Assembly: GCA_963575745.1 (NCBI GenBank)
Contig: CAUYUJ010014596.1
Location: 107,501 to 171,500, forward strand
Length of the DNA stretch: 64,000 nt
DNA from: Prorocentrum cordatum
Taxonomy: Eukaryota > Sar > Dinophyceae > Prorocentrales > Prorocentraceae
Reading direction: 5' to 3'
The notes beneath the pieces are model-generated. The model had not been told where the DNA came from. It saw only the letters and a program-made list of their open reading frames with translations, and did not search any database. The position numbers and the translations under genes are program-made. Below are positions 42,201-49,990 of this stretch, one piece after another (the first letter of the stretch is position 1; every line of letters begins with the position of its first letter).

Positions 42201-43889
42201 TACTACGGCATCGACCACCGCATGAACTACAGTGCGCGCGTTCACGGCATCACGCAGAACGCACAGCTTGCGGAGACCCTCGCCATTGTCCACCTCACGG
42301 CATGTGCTGAACGGCCCGTACACGTCTTCGTGGACAACCAGGCGGTGGTCGACGGCTTCCAAAGGATCATCGACGGACACTCACCTCCGCAGGGCACGCA
42401 CGTGGAGTTCTGGGAAAAGGTCCACCGATGTGTCATGGCCAAGCCAAACATGTTCCGCGTAGAGAAAGTCGCTAGCCACCAGGGCGACACGGGCATCGAC
42501 CTCGGGCTCATCGGGCCCATCGCGGAGGAGTTCAATCGTCAGGCTGACGCCCTCGCCACAGCGGCGGCACGTACTCATAACCTTCCAGACGACATCGTTG
42601 AAGCTGCCAAAGCACGACACCGCCAAGCGACCGTGCTCCATGGAGTCGCCGTTGCCATCTACGAGCGGAGACATCGTACACTTCCTCTCCCACACCGCAG
42701 GGCTGGGTTCACTGCTGCAGAACTAAACAAAATGGAACCAAATCCCCTGCTGTCTGACCAGGCTCCACCCGCGGCAGGACCAGACATCCCACAAAACCCC
42801 GACGAGCTCTGGGCCGAGGCCCAACGGGTGTTATTCGACGAACAGGAGGACGACCCGTTCGGCTTTGGTGGAGGTTTGGACTTCCTGGGCGACGAGTCAG
42901 CCAGCGCCAACCCTGCCCCGGCGGGCACCCGCACGGCGCCCCCGACTCCGCCATTGAGTGCGTCAGCCCACCCACATGACAACGCCGTTCCTTTTCAAGA
43001 CGCTGATGAGCAGGACGATGACCTTTTCAGCCTCGGTGGGGGATCGGACGCTTTGGACGACGGACCAGCCAACGAAAACCCCGCCCCGTCGGGAAACCTC
43101 GCAAACCCCACTGCGACGCCGTCCCCAAGAGCGTTAACGCCCACATACGACGATATCGGTCACCGCCAAGACGCCGACCACGACCCGAGTGCCCCCCGAG
43201 GATTGGGTGGCATTGAGGACGCACCGCCGACACCACACGCTGCCGACCATGCCGCCCCACCGAGTCACCAACCCTCTACGCGACCGACCTCGGCGGCCTT
43301 GCACGGCATCACGACTGGTCCCACCGCGCATACCACTCCGCCTCCCCATCGTCAGCGACCCGCGGGGGCGGCTTCAGCCCCCCCGCAGGGTACTAAACCA
43401 GACAGGCCCTCGTGCCCCACCCACGCTTCCTCAGTTGCTGAGCGAGAGGAAGCGGCTCCCCTGACCTCTCGGGGCGCGGCCCTAGCGGCTCCAGCCCTGG
43501 GGTCGCGCCGGCCCCTCCAGTCACCTTTTAAGGGTGACGGACGTCAGCGTTCAGGGTCCCGCACGCCGCTAGCCCACCTGGACAGGCGTACCGAGGACCT
43601 CGCCTCTGTCTCGAGATCCTCGGCGGATGTCACTGAGCAGCCACCTCTCACCGACCGTGAAACCGAGCTGTCACAGGCTATGGCTGCCCTTCAGCAGAGG
43701 TGCTTAGCTCTCGCCGCGGACCTCGCCGCTGCCCAAGCTCGTCAAGGTCCTCTACTCCAGCGCCTCCACAGCGCTGGGCGAGCCTTCGCCGAGCTGCTCA
43801 CGACCTCGCCCGATGGTGTCGCGCCGTCACTCAACATCCAAGCTATGTTGTCATCGTTCCGCGGCGCTCCACCTGGTGCCCCGCGCTAA
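39231..43889 (+). CDS. LINE reverse transcriptase, zinc finger and RNase H ORF
   Basis: Continues one frame over from the giant ORF, from the A6 run at 39233-39238 to the stop at 43889 (about 1,550 aa). RT motif A is LDRQKCFDYLI (about 40530-40560), motif B contains QGSSWS, and motif C is FVDD at 40803-40814 in place of the common YADD/FADD. At about 41827-41880 CRYC...H...C forms a CCHC-like finger. The RNase H domain has TDGA (42141), AETLAI, FVDNQAV and RQADALA, so all four acidic positions are present. A Pro/Ala-rich tail ends in a short coiled coil. It reverse-transcribes the element at the nicked target. Hairpins H10-H14 lie within. Confidence 0.75.
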   Translation, partial: PKKKPPTMHGLTPTFEDRPVVPRAFPTYGASTIHMNRLRKLHRQLCELRFIGQHHHLDCRAIPPYLAQRIDCTWAAARLLCHKLRPTVLLEFPEAWAPDEPVPHGEHLDVLIQHLDLELARRANRAKAERIRIWAEGVREPSGRKAAIYARAADSSPTAYLRTPTTPDDTQLHCDTNAFKPDEACTDDSDADTEAGGFSPGDGSSPDTDSDEDHTREPPPAQVPDILPANAIVANIKDMLKLMVDTWEPILGRYRARAGHDAEAMPTWADFYDEYRQELPTPSPATPFHLTDDQLIHFIRTRSPRRAGGLDGWTTKEAKELPDDILRLFASVLRAMQRTGTIPEPLLHVPNPCLRKGRGELPTDQRLLSVLSVWMYAWEAPAYRSLTDWRKGWTHATSFGAVPKATIGDVSTSLALRIEHARALLLPLAGAALDRQKCFDYLITDICLNLALHAGCPQDIVTVRRNFYKRHKRYIRINGAYSKELARTNGHLQGSSWSLDDIKLLMCVWTKRQHRYVPRSLSTTFVDDSNSTTHTAPELQKSLDETAKFDRFSGQRIHPGKVAGWALTDELHTAVTQLTLAERPLRVVDSFKLVGSYINAEAAPAPAALNLTATADARVRRATSRLPRIGKLPSPMRIKARHARSLAASVCATGTDIQAPSCPVKTAYNHALKAAIRPKGNRWVEFWTLMAVCVPGHALEIDAIMQREVFLCLRRQVNRDATLCGLVRDLQHHVQTLFGGGPVGRLVQTLQQLRWTWPTFGTMYDDWGCQISWLNLPQNAFLHMLRASQRRAFLRKIKPRRHDLGHLASVRQGLDLFASTWLARTKGAAKCNAWQLALLLNYLSGGDHTQQRRSRSNTSADPSPICRYCDEEEETQEHTVRDCKCWARERVPLTTLISDEQWARLPPHTRHCGLFDEDPALLDLQADLARDPLPQPIPRPPPEGDPAASAQDSYTTYLDHDTGWTWVYAATDGACTNQAIPLLARAGYGVYYGIDHRMNYSARVHGITQNAQLAETLAIVHLTACAERPVHVFVDNQAVVDGFQRIIDGHSPPQGTHVEFWEKVHRCVMAKPNMFRVEKVASHQGDTGIDLGLIGPIAEEFNRQADALATAAARTHNLPDDIVEAAKARHRQATVLHGVAVAIYERRHRTLPLPHRRAGFTAAELNKMEPNPLLSDQAPPAAGPDIPQNPDELWAEAQRVLFDEQEDDPFGFGGGLDFLGDESASANPAPAGTRTAPPTPPLSASAHPHDNAVPFQDADEQDDDLFSLGGGSDALDDGPANENPAPSGNLANPTATPSPRALTPTYDDIGHRQDADHDPSAPRGLGGIEDAPPTPHAADHAAPPSHQPSTRPTSAALHGITTGPTAHTTPPPHRQRPAGAASAPPQGTKPDRPSCPTHASSVAEREEAAPLTSRGAALAAPALGSRRPLQSPFKGDGRQRSGSRTPLAHLDRRTEDLASVSRSSADVTEQPPLTDRETELSQAMAALQQRCLALAADLAAAQARQGPLLQRLHSAGRAFAELLTTSPDGVAPSLNIQAMLSSFRGAPPGAPR
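39813..39833 (+). repeat. hairpin H10
   Basis: 5-bp outer stem with one T-G pair (39815 with 39831), bulged C 39818, tip GGC(TTCA)GCC. Codes GGFSP. Confidence 0.75.
41036..41056 (+). repeat. hairpin H11
   Basis: 5-bp perfect outer stem AGCGC/GCGCT, bulged C 41041, tip GGC(TCCA)GCC. It lies between the RT and zinc-finger segments. Codes PAPAA. Confidence 0.75.
42065..42085 (+). repeat. hairpin H12
   Basis: 5-bp perfect outer stem TCCTG/CAGGA, bulged C 42070, tip GGC(TTCA)GCC. It lies just before the RNase H domain. Codes AASAQ. Confidence 0.78.
43359..43390 (+). repeat. hairpin H13
   Basis: 10-bp outer stem with A 43387 bulged, bulged C 43369, tip GGC(TTCA)GCC. Codes AASAP. Confidence 0.8.
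43473..43509 (+). repeat. hairpin H14
   Basis: 13-bp outer stem with two G-T pairs (43483 with 43499, 43479 with 43503), bulged C 43486, tip GGC(TCCA)GCC. Codes AAPAL. Confidence 0.82.
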
Positions 43890-44254
43890 TCTCCTCCTTT
43901 CTGCCTGCCCGTGTGTACGTGTGGCTCCGCGTCCACGGTGTCAGGGCGTGGGGGCGGGGGGTGCCCCGTCACTGCGCGCCGCTTAGCGGCCAAGCGCCCA
44001 ACTGGCGGTCCGCCAAGCCGCCTAGCCACGTGCCAGCACGTCGCCTTTCTTGTTGGGGCCTTTTACCTCACGCGGTCTGTCAGGTGAGATCTTCATCGTC
44101 TGTCCGCCGTCTGTAGCGTCAGTCGCACTGCGCCGGGGGAGGGGGTTTTGTAGCCCGCCCTCGTATCTTAAGGCTGCACCGCCGCACATAGTGCTTGCGA
44201 GTTGTCGCACCGCAGTGCGCCTCGCGGACGGACCCTGGTCCGCCTACTTGTCCG
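43890..44254 (+). other. LINE 3' region
   Basis: Non-coding. Small inverted repeats include GGCGGTCCGCC at about 44006 and a stem near the end (44224-44243, GCGGAC...GTCCGC). LINE reverse transcriptases often recognise a 3' hairpin, so the terminal one is a candidate; inference only. Confidence 0.4.
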
Positions 44255-44301
44255 ATCTCTCGCTCTCTCTCTCTCTATATCTCTCTCTCCCCCCCCTCGT
44301 T

Positions 44302-44339
<38 letters not shown>

Positions 44340-44808
44340 GCCCCCCCCTCTCCCTCTCTCTCCCTCTCCCTCTCTCTCTCTCTCGCTCTCGCTCTCTCTC
44401 CTCTCCTCTCTCTCTTCTCTCTCTCTCTCTCTCTCCTCTCTCCCTCTCTCCCTCTCTTCCTCTCCCTCTCTCTTTTCTTCTCTCTCTCTCTCCTCCTCCC
44501 TCCCTCTCTCTCTCTCTCCCTCTCTCTCTCTTTCTCCTCTCTCTCTCTTCTCTCTCTTTTATCTCTCTCTTTCCTCTTTCTCTTTCTCTTTCTCTTTCTT
44601 TTTTGTTGTGTGTGTGTGTGCGCGTGTGTGTGTGTGTGTGTGCGGCGTGCGTGCGTGCGTGCTGCGTGCGTGCGTGCGTGCGTGCGTGCGTGTGTGTGTG
44701 TGGGTGCGTGCGTTGTGTGTGTGTGTCTTTTTGGGTTTTTTTTTTTTTTTTTTTTTTTTTTTTGTTGGGGGGGTGTTTTTTCTTCTCTCTCTCTCTCTTT
44801 CTCTCTCC
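44255..44808 (+). repeat. (CT)n, (GT/GC)n and T-run microsatellites, 3' flank of the LINE
   Basis: (CT)n 44255-44602, then GTGTG/GTGCGTGC repeats to 44735, a T run of about 28 (44736-44763), and a last short (CT)n to 44808. Same strand as the 5' (CT)n tract. Confidence 0.88.
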
Positions 44809-45250
44809 GGTTTCGGGATATCTGTTTGCGGGAATTCGCGAGACCTATATTTGCTCTTCATGTTTCGGGGGGCGCGCGCGCGCGCCGCGACGCGCGCGCT
44901 TCGTCTCAATTAAATGCAGCGGACCCCCTGGGCAGCGCGCGCGCGAAGGCGTCGCTCGAACGATTCCGACGCGCGCGGGCGCGAAGCCCGCGCGATAGCA
45001 TGTCATGATAATGCTGAGAAAACGAATGTTTTTCCAAGGGTTCGGAAGAACGCGAGCGCGAGGTTTTTTATGGCGAAACCATGTGTTCGTCTATTTGTGT
45101 TACACTCCCGCGCGACACCGACGGTCTTTGGACACATTATAGCACGCGCGCGCTACGACGCGCGCGCGTTCGGCCCGATTTTGTCGCCAGGGATCTTTAT
45201 AAAAAAAGAGAAATACGTTTTAAACAAGTGCGCGCTCGTAGCGTGTTTTT
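44809..45250 (+). repeat. tandem unit A, right part
   Basis: The array resumes here. It contains GCGAAACC and GAACGCGAGCGCGAGGTTTTTT, similar to the end of the left part at 27390-27427. Left part plus this right part total about 1.23 kb, matching one unit. Confidence 0.55.
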
Positions 45251-46500
45251 GCAGGGGGTGGCGGGGGCGCGGATGTCGGTTGGGCTGGGGCAGCATGAAT
45301 TCTCATCGGATGGACGATGGGGCAGAAACATCAAATTTCCACGCAAAAATGGTGGCGGATCACAGGGAGAGGGAGGATAATTCACCCTGCCGAGCCTGAA
45401 GTGGTCGATCCCACTGCTCGCGCAACCATCCCACCCGCCCACCCGCATTTTGGTTTGCAAAACCCATGCAGAGGCGATTGCGCTGAGTGCTTGGCCGGTG
45501 CATCTTCGGCCGCGCTAGCCCACGCGTGCCCTCGCGCGCCGCGGACAGCTAGGTCGGCGCGACCGATGCGAACGCGGCGGCGCTGACCGCTCGGCGCATC
45601 CCAGCGGGCACTTCAGTGCGAGTCGGCGACTTGGGCGGGCGCGGCTTCACGGCAATGTTGACAGGAGTAGACGCGATGATAGTAGCGGCGTGGGCGGCGA
45701 CGCTGACAGCGACGACGGCGCGGCCAGCGGTGGCGCGGATGCCCGTGAAGCCGACGACGATCACGGCGTCCTCGCGTCGGCGATGAAGGTTTTGGAAGGA
45801 GTTCGACATGCGCGCGTGGCCGACGCGCGACAGCGGCCCGCATGGCGCGATTTGACGCGCATCGTGCCCCCGCAGCACGCGCGCAAGGCGTTCGAATTAT
45901 GTCGGCATGCGGCGCGACAGGCCCGCTTGGCAGAATTCAATTGCAATTTCGACAGACTGATGGTTTTCGAAAAGAGCGCGTTTTTTTTGGGGGGGAAACT
46001 GATGTTGCGAAACCGCGCGTTTGTGCATGGCTTCGGGGCACTCGGTTTTGACGCCCTTGCGAAACCGAAGGTTATTGATTCTTTTTGTTGGCACGCTCGC
46101 GCGACGGCGCGCGCGTGCTCTTCGTCTTACCTCTTGCAAAGGGTCCTTGCGACAGCACGCGCACAAGGGTGTTCGAACGATTTCGATATGCGCGCGCGAA
46201 GCCGTTTTGGCTACATCTTACGAACACGTTGAACACCCCGCGGTTTTCCTGAAGCCTGCGCAAGAGCGCGGGCGCAAGCTTTTTTTTCTAACATCCGCGT
46301 TGGGAAACTGCGTGTTGTTGAATGTTTGTTCTTCTTGAAAATGCACTCAATGCTAAGACCCTTGCGAGGCCAAAGGTTTTTGAAGGATTCTGGCCCGCGC
46401 GCGCGACAGCGCGCGCGTGTGAGTTTTTGTTTTGCAATGGATTCTTTCTACGTTTAAAAATGATGGTTCTTGATGAACCAGTGCGCGCGCTTTTTTTTCG
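45251..46500 (+). repeat. tandem unit B
   Basis: Starts at a TTTTTGCAGGGGGTGG block that resembles an intron acceptor, then GGATGGACGATGGGGCAGAAA, CACCCGCCCACCCGCA (45435), GAGTCGGCGACTTGGGCGGGCG and TTTTGGAAGGAGTTCGACATG (45790). One frame gives an Asp-rich stretch followed by ASAMKVLEGVRHARVADAR, which parallels units A and C. If the units are genes, the frames are broken or intron-split. Confidence 0.62.
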
Positions 46501-47385
46501 TTGCAGAGGATGGTGGGGGGCGGTCGATGCCGGCTCGGCTGGGATGGAGCGAATGCGTCTTTCGGATGGGCGATTGGGCAGATTCTTTAGTGGAGCGAAT
46601 AAACCAGTGGGCGGGGGGGGAGATTTTTCTTCGAGAGAGCTCAGAGCGGGGTCTACGTGGCGCAATTGATTCTAACAAACTAGTCGGCGCATCCCGAACG
46701 CCCCACCCACCCACCCGCCATTTGACCTGCAAAACCCATGCAGAGGGGAATGCGATGCATGCTTGGCGTTGGCTGGTGCATCGCTGCGGCCGCGCCAACC
46801 CTTGCGCGCGGCCGCGGAGGCCAGCTAGTTTGGCGCCGCCGGCGCGGCCGCGGCGGCGCTGGCCGCGGGGCGTATCCCAGCAGCCTTTTTCTTGTCCACA
46901 ACTTGGGCGGGCGCGGTATCATGCCGACGCCGACTGCGGTAGACGCGATGATGATGGCGGCGACGCCGGCGACGATGTTCGCGCCGGCGAAGGCGCGGCC
47001 CAGCGCGGGCGCCGATGTTGCTCGCGCCGACGACGATGACGGCGCCCACGCGTCGGCGATGGAGGTTTTGGGGGGAGTTCGACATGGGCGCGCGGCCGAC
47101 GCGCGAGAGTGGCCCGCGCGTTTTCATTTGACACGGATCGCGGACGGGTGCGCGAACGCGGTCGGGGCGCGGCGCCAGAGGCCCATTTGGCAGAATTCCA
47201 CGAACGCGTTTAACTTTAACAAATCGCGAGAGCTCGCGCGCAAGCTTGCGTTTGAAAGCTGCGGTTGCGAAACGATGTTTTTCGATGCAAGAGCTTGTTG
47301 GCCTTATGTGTTGAAGTGGATGCGGAACCTATTATTTTGAAGGAATTTGGGCTTTTGCGCGCGACGACGCGCGCGCGCGTCGCCC

Positions 47386-47386
<1 letters not shown>

Positions 47387-47475
<89 letters not shown>

Positions 47476-47487
47476 CTTTTTTTTTTT
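47387..47487 (+). repeat. about 100-base T run
   Basis: T from 47387 to 47487, broken only by one C at 47476. It could be the tail of an antisense retroinsertion or a slipped homopolymer. Confidence 0.9.
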
Positions 47488-47758
47488 CCTCCCCAAAGGA
47501 TTCTCGCGACGGCGCGCGCGACGGGATTCGAGCGATCCCGATGCGCGCGCGCGGGAAGCCCGTTTGACAGCTGTATTTGAAACTGCTCAACAACCGATGG
47601 TTTTGCGCAGAATTCGCAAGAGCGCGCGCGCAAGCTTTTTTCTTGAAAGCGAAACCACGCGTTTTAAAATCATGTTTTTGGGCACTCGATTTTGACGTGT
47701 TTCTGAGGCCGACTGCGTGTGATGGATTCCGGCATGCGCGCGACCGACGCGCGCGTGT

Positions 47759-47826
47759 GGTATATATATATATAATAATATATTACACATATATATATAT
47801 AATTATATATATTTATATATGTATGT
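47759..47826. repeat. AT-rich microsatellite
   Basis: TATATA and TAATAATA words over about 65 bases. Confidence 0.8.
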
Positions 47827-47900
47827 GTGTGTGCGTGGGGCGCTTGAAAGTTTATGATTGTTTGTATAAAAGAGCGCGCTCGCATAGCCGTTTTTTTGGC

Positions 47901-48800
47901 AGAGGATGGCGGGGGGGGGGTCGAACCCAGCCGGGCTGGGATGGCGTGAACTCATGTCTCGGATGGTCGACCGGGCAGAGCCAGATGCAAATTGCAATGA
48001 AAAGCGGTGTGCCGATAGAGCCGGGGGGGGGGAGTGTTTTTGTTTGCTTGTAAGAGACACTTGGTCGAACTTGAGGGTGTCGGCCCCGCTGCTCGAGCAA
48101 TCGCCCCATCCACCCACCCGCAACTTGGCTTGAAAAAGCCCATGTGGAAACGATTGCGATGAGCGCTTCGCGTTGGCTGGTGCATCTTTGCGGCCGCGCT
48201 AGCCCGCGCGTGCTCGCGCGCGCAGCAGCCGCCTAGATTGGCGCGACCGATGCGCACGCGGTGGCGCTGACTGTTCGGCACGTCCCAGCGGGCGCTTCAG
48301 CGCGAGTCGGCGACTTGGGCGGGCGCGGTATCATTGCAATGCCAACAGCGGTAGACACGATGATGGTCGTAGCGATGCTGGTGACGATGCTGACAACGAC
48401 GACAGGGCAGCCAACGACGGCGTCGATGTTGATCACGCCGACGACGATGACGGCGTCTTCGTGTCAGCGATGCAGGTTTTGGAATGAATTCGACATGCGC
48501 GCGCGGCACACGCGCGAGAGTGGCCCGCGTGGTAGGCGCGCGAGAGACGGCAGCGCGCGCGGCAGACGCGCGCGCAAGAGCGCGAACGCAGGTTTTTGTG
48601 TTGACAGTCCGCGTTGCGACACATGTTTTTTTTGCTTGTTGTTCGGATTCTCGATTTTGACATCGATACGAAACCGATGGTTTTTGAAGGATTGCGGCAC
48701 GCGCGATCGACAACGCGCACGCGTGCACTTCGTTTTATTTGCAACAAGAGATTCTTGAAAACGGATGGTTCTTAACAAACGAGTGCGCGCATGTTTTTTT
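47901..48800 (+). repeat. tandem unit D, shorter
   Basis: Landmarks: GGCAGAGGATGGCGGGGGG (47899), CACCCACCCGCAACTTGG (48110), GAGTCGGCGACTTGGGCGGG (48304) and TTTTGGAATGAATTCGACATG (48477). Shorter after the last landmark. Confidence 0.6.
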
Positions 48801-49110
48801 GCAGAGGATGGCATGGCGGGGGGGGGATACCGATTCGGATGGGATGGTGCGACTTCGTATTTCGGATGGACGATGGGGCAGAAATCGTATGTAAACTGCA
48901 ATACGAAAAGGGGGGCGGGTAATCCCGGGGGGGGTGAGTCCATTTTTTCTGTAAAAACACATTTTCGCGACGGCGACGGTGGCGACGGGCGGCACCGCCC
49001 GCAAAAAACGCTACTCGTCCCGAGCGGCGGCGACGGCGACGACGACGGCGGCGGCGGCGACGGGCGGCACCACCCCCCAAAACCGCCATTCACCCCAAAA
49101 TGGTTAAGCC
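48801..49110 (+). repeat. tandem unit E, truncated
   Basis: Begins with GCAGAGGATGGCATGGCGGGG (48801) and GGATGGACGATGGGGCAGAAA (48864), then diverges into CGGCGACGG repeats after about 48960. Confidence 0.55.
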
Positions 49111-49459
49111 AATTATGAACCTCTACATGCAAACGTTGTTTGGGGGATCGAATCAATTGCATACACGCACGTGCGACACCCAAGTTAATAGTTCATGTAT
49201 GCCACACACACACCGAACTCACATAACCATTGCACGCGCCGATGCAAGCATCACGAATGTGGTGGCCGTGTTTTTTTTTCCCCATGAATTGTTTCAAACA
49301 TAAACGTTGCGAAATGTCGAAGCCGTTTTCGGAAAAAATGAAAACGTTTATGTTGACCTGTATGTGTATATATATGTGTGTATATATATATATCCACTTG
49401 CTCGGGAAATATAATTATTATTATTGGGTGATCCATTCGATTGATTTGAGCGGGCCTTC
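49111..49459. other. no gene seen
   Basis: AT-richer sequence with TATATATATA at about 49380-49392. No gene. Confidence 0.3.
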
Positions 49460-49990
49460 AAGCGGGGGGGGTCGGACCAGGGGGGGTCCAGGATTGGTGT
49501 GGTCCAGACCGGGATGTGGACCAGGGGGGTCTGGACCACGGGGGGGCTGGGACCGGACCGAGGTCGGGACCAGGGAGGTCCAGACGGGGGGGGGGGGCCA
49601 GGGGGGTCCATTCCGCACTGGGGACGTCCAGACCAGCGGGGTCCGGACCGGGGGGGTACGGACCAGGGGTGTCCGGACCGGCGTGGTCCGGACCAGGGCC
49701 CCGATCGGGGACCAGGGGTGTTTTCCTTGTTTTTTTGTTCCTCCGAGTCCTCGTCGTCGTTGGCGTCGGCGTCGGGGTCGGCGTCGTCGTCAGGCCCTGA
49801 AGGCCCCGAGGGTGAGCCAGGCCGCCATGCAGGGTCGCGTCTGGTTCGGCCAGTTCGGTTCGCCGGGCCGGCTCGGTCCGGCCTGTTCGGTTCGCCGGGC
49901 CTCTTCGGTCCAGTGTAGCCGGTTCGGGTCGAGGGCTGGTCTGGTTCGGCCGGTTCGAGGACAAGTTCTCGGTCCTCGGTCTGGTTCGCG
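49460..49990 (+). repeat. GGGGGGTCCGGACCAGG minisatellite and GGTTCGGCC minisatellite
   Basis: 49460-49705 is built of a G run followed by GTCCGGACCAG-type words with a period of about 20-25 bp. After a CGTCGTCGG stretch, 49840-49985 is built of GGTTCGGCC / GTTCGCCGGG words. TCCGGA palindromes recur throughout. Confidence 0.7.

Larger units (their letters stand above)
28251..44251 (+). mobile_element. about 16-kb non-LTR (LINE) retrotransposon with APE, RT and RNase H
   Basis: Contains in order: ORF1 (28404-30971), a short ORF (31143-31640), a very large ORF ending in an apurinic-like endonuclease (31634-39240), an RT/zinc finger/RNase H ORF (39231-43889), and a GC-rich 3' region. It has no LTRs. 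It lies between two (CT)n tracts on the same strand, inside a tandem array of 1.25-1.4 kb units. Known LINEs with APE, RT and RNase H belong to the I/R1/Tad-type assemblage and are usually under about 8 kb; this is roughly twice that. Fourteen hairpins of one architecture are scattered along it. Ends are approximate, and no target-site duplication can be read because both flanks are microsatellite. Confidence 0.75.
46501..47900 (+). repeat. tandem unit C, containing about 100 T
   Basis: Same landmark order as unit B: GCAGAGGATGGTGGGGGG at 46503, CACCCACCCGCCA (46706), ACTTGGGCGGGCGCGG (46902) and TTTTGGGGGGAGTTCGACATG (47066). The frame gives HASAMEVLGGVRHGRAADAR. It includes the poly-T at 47387-47487 and an AT microsatellite at 47760-47826, which explain its extra length. 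Confidence 0.62.
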
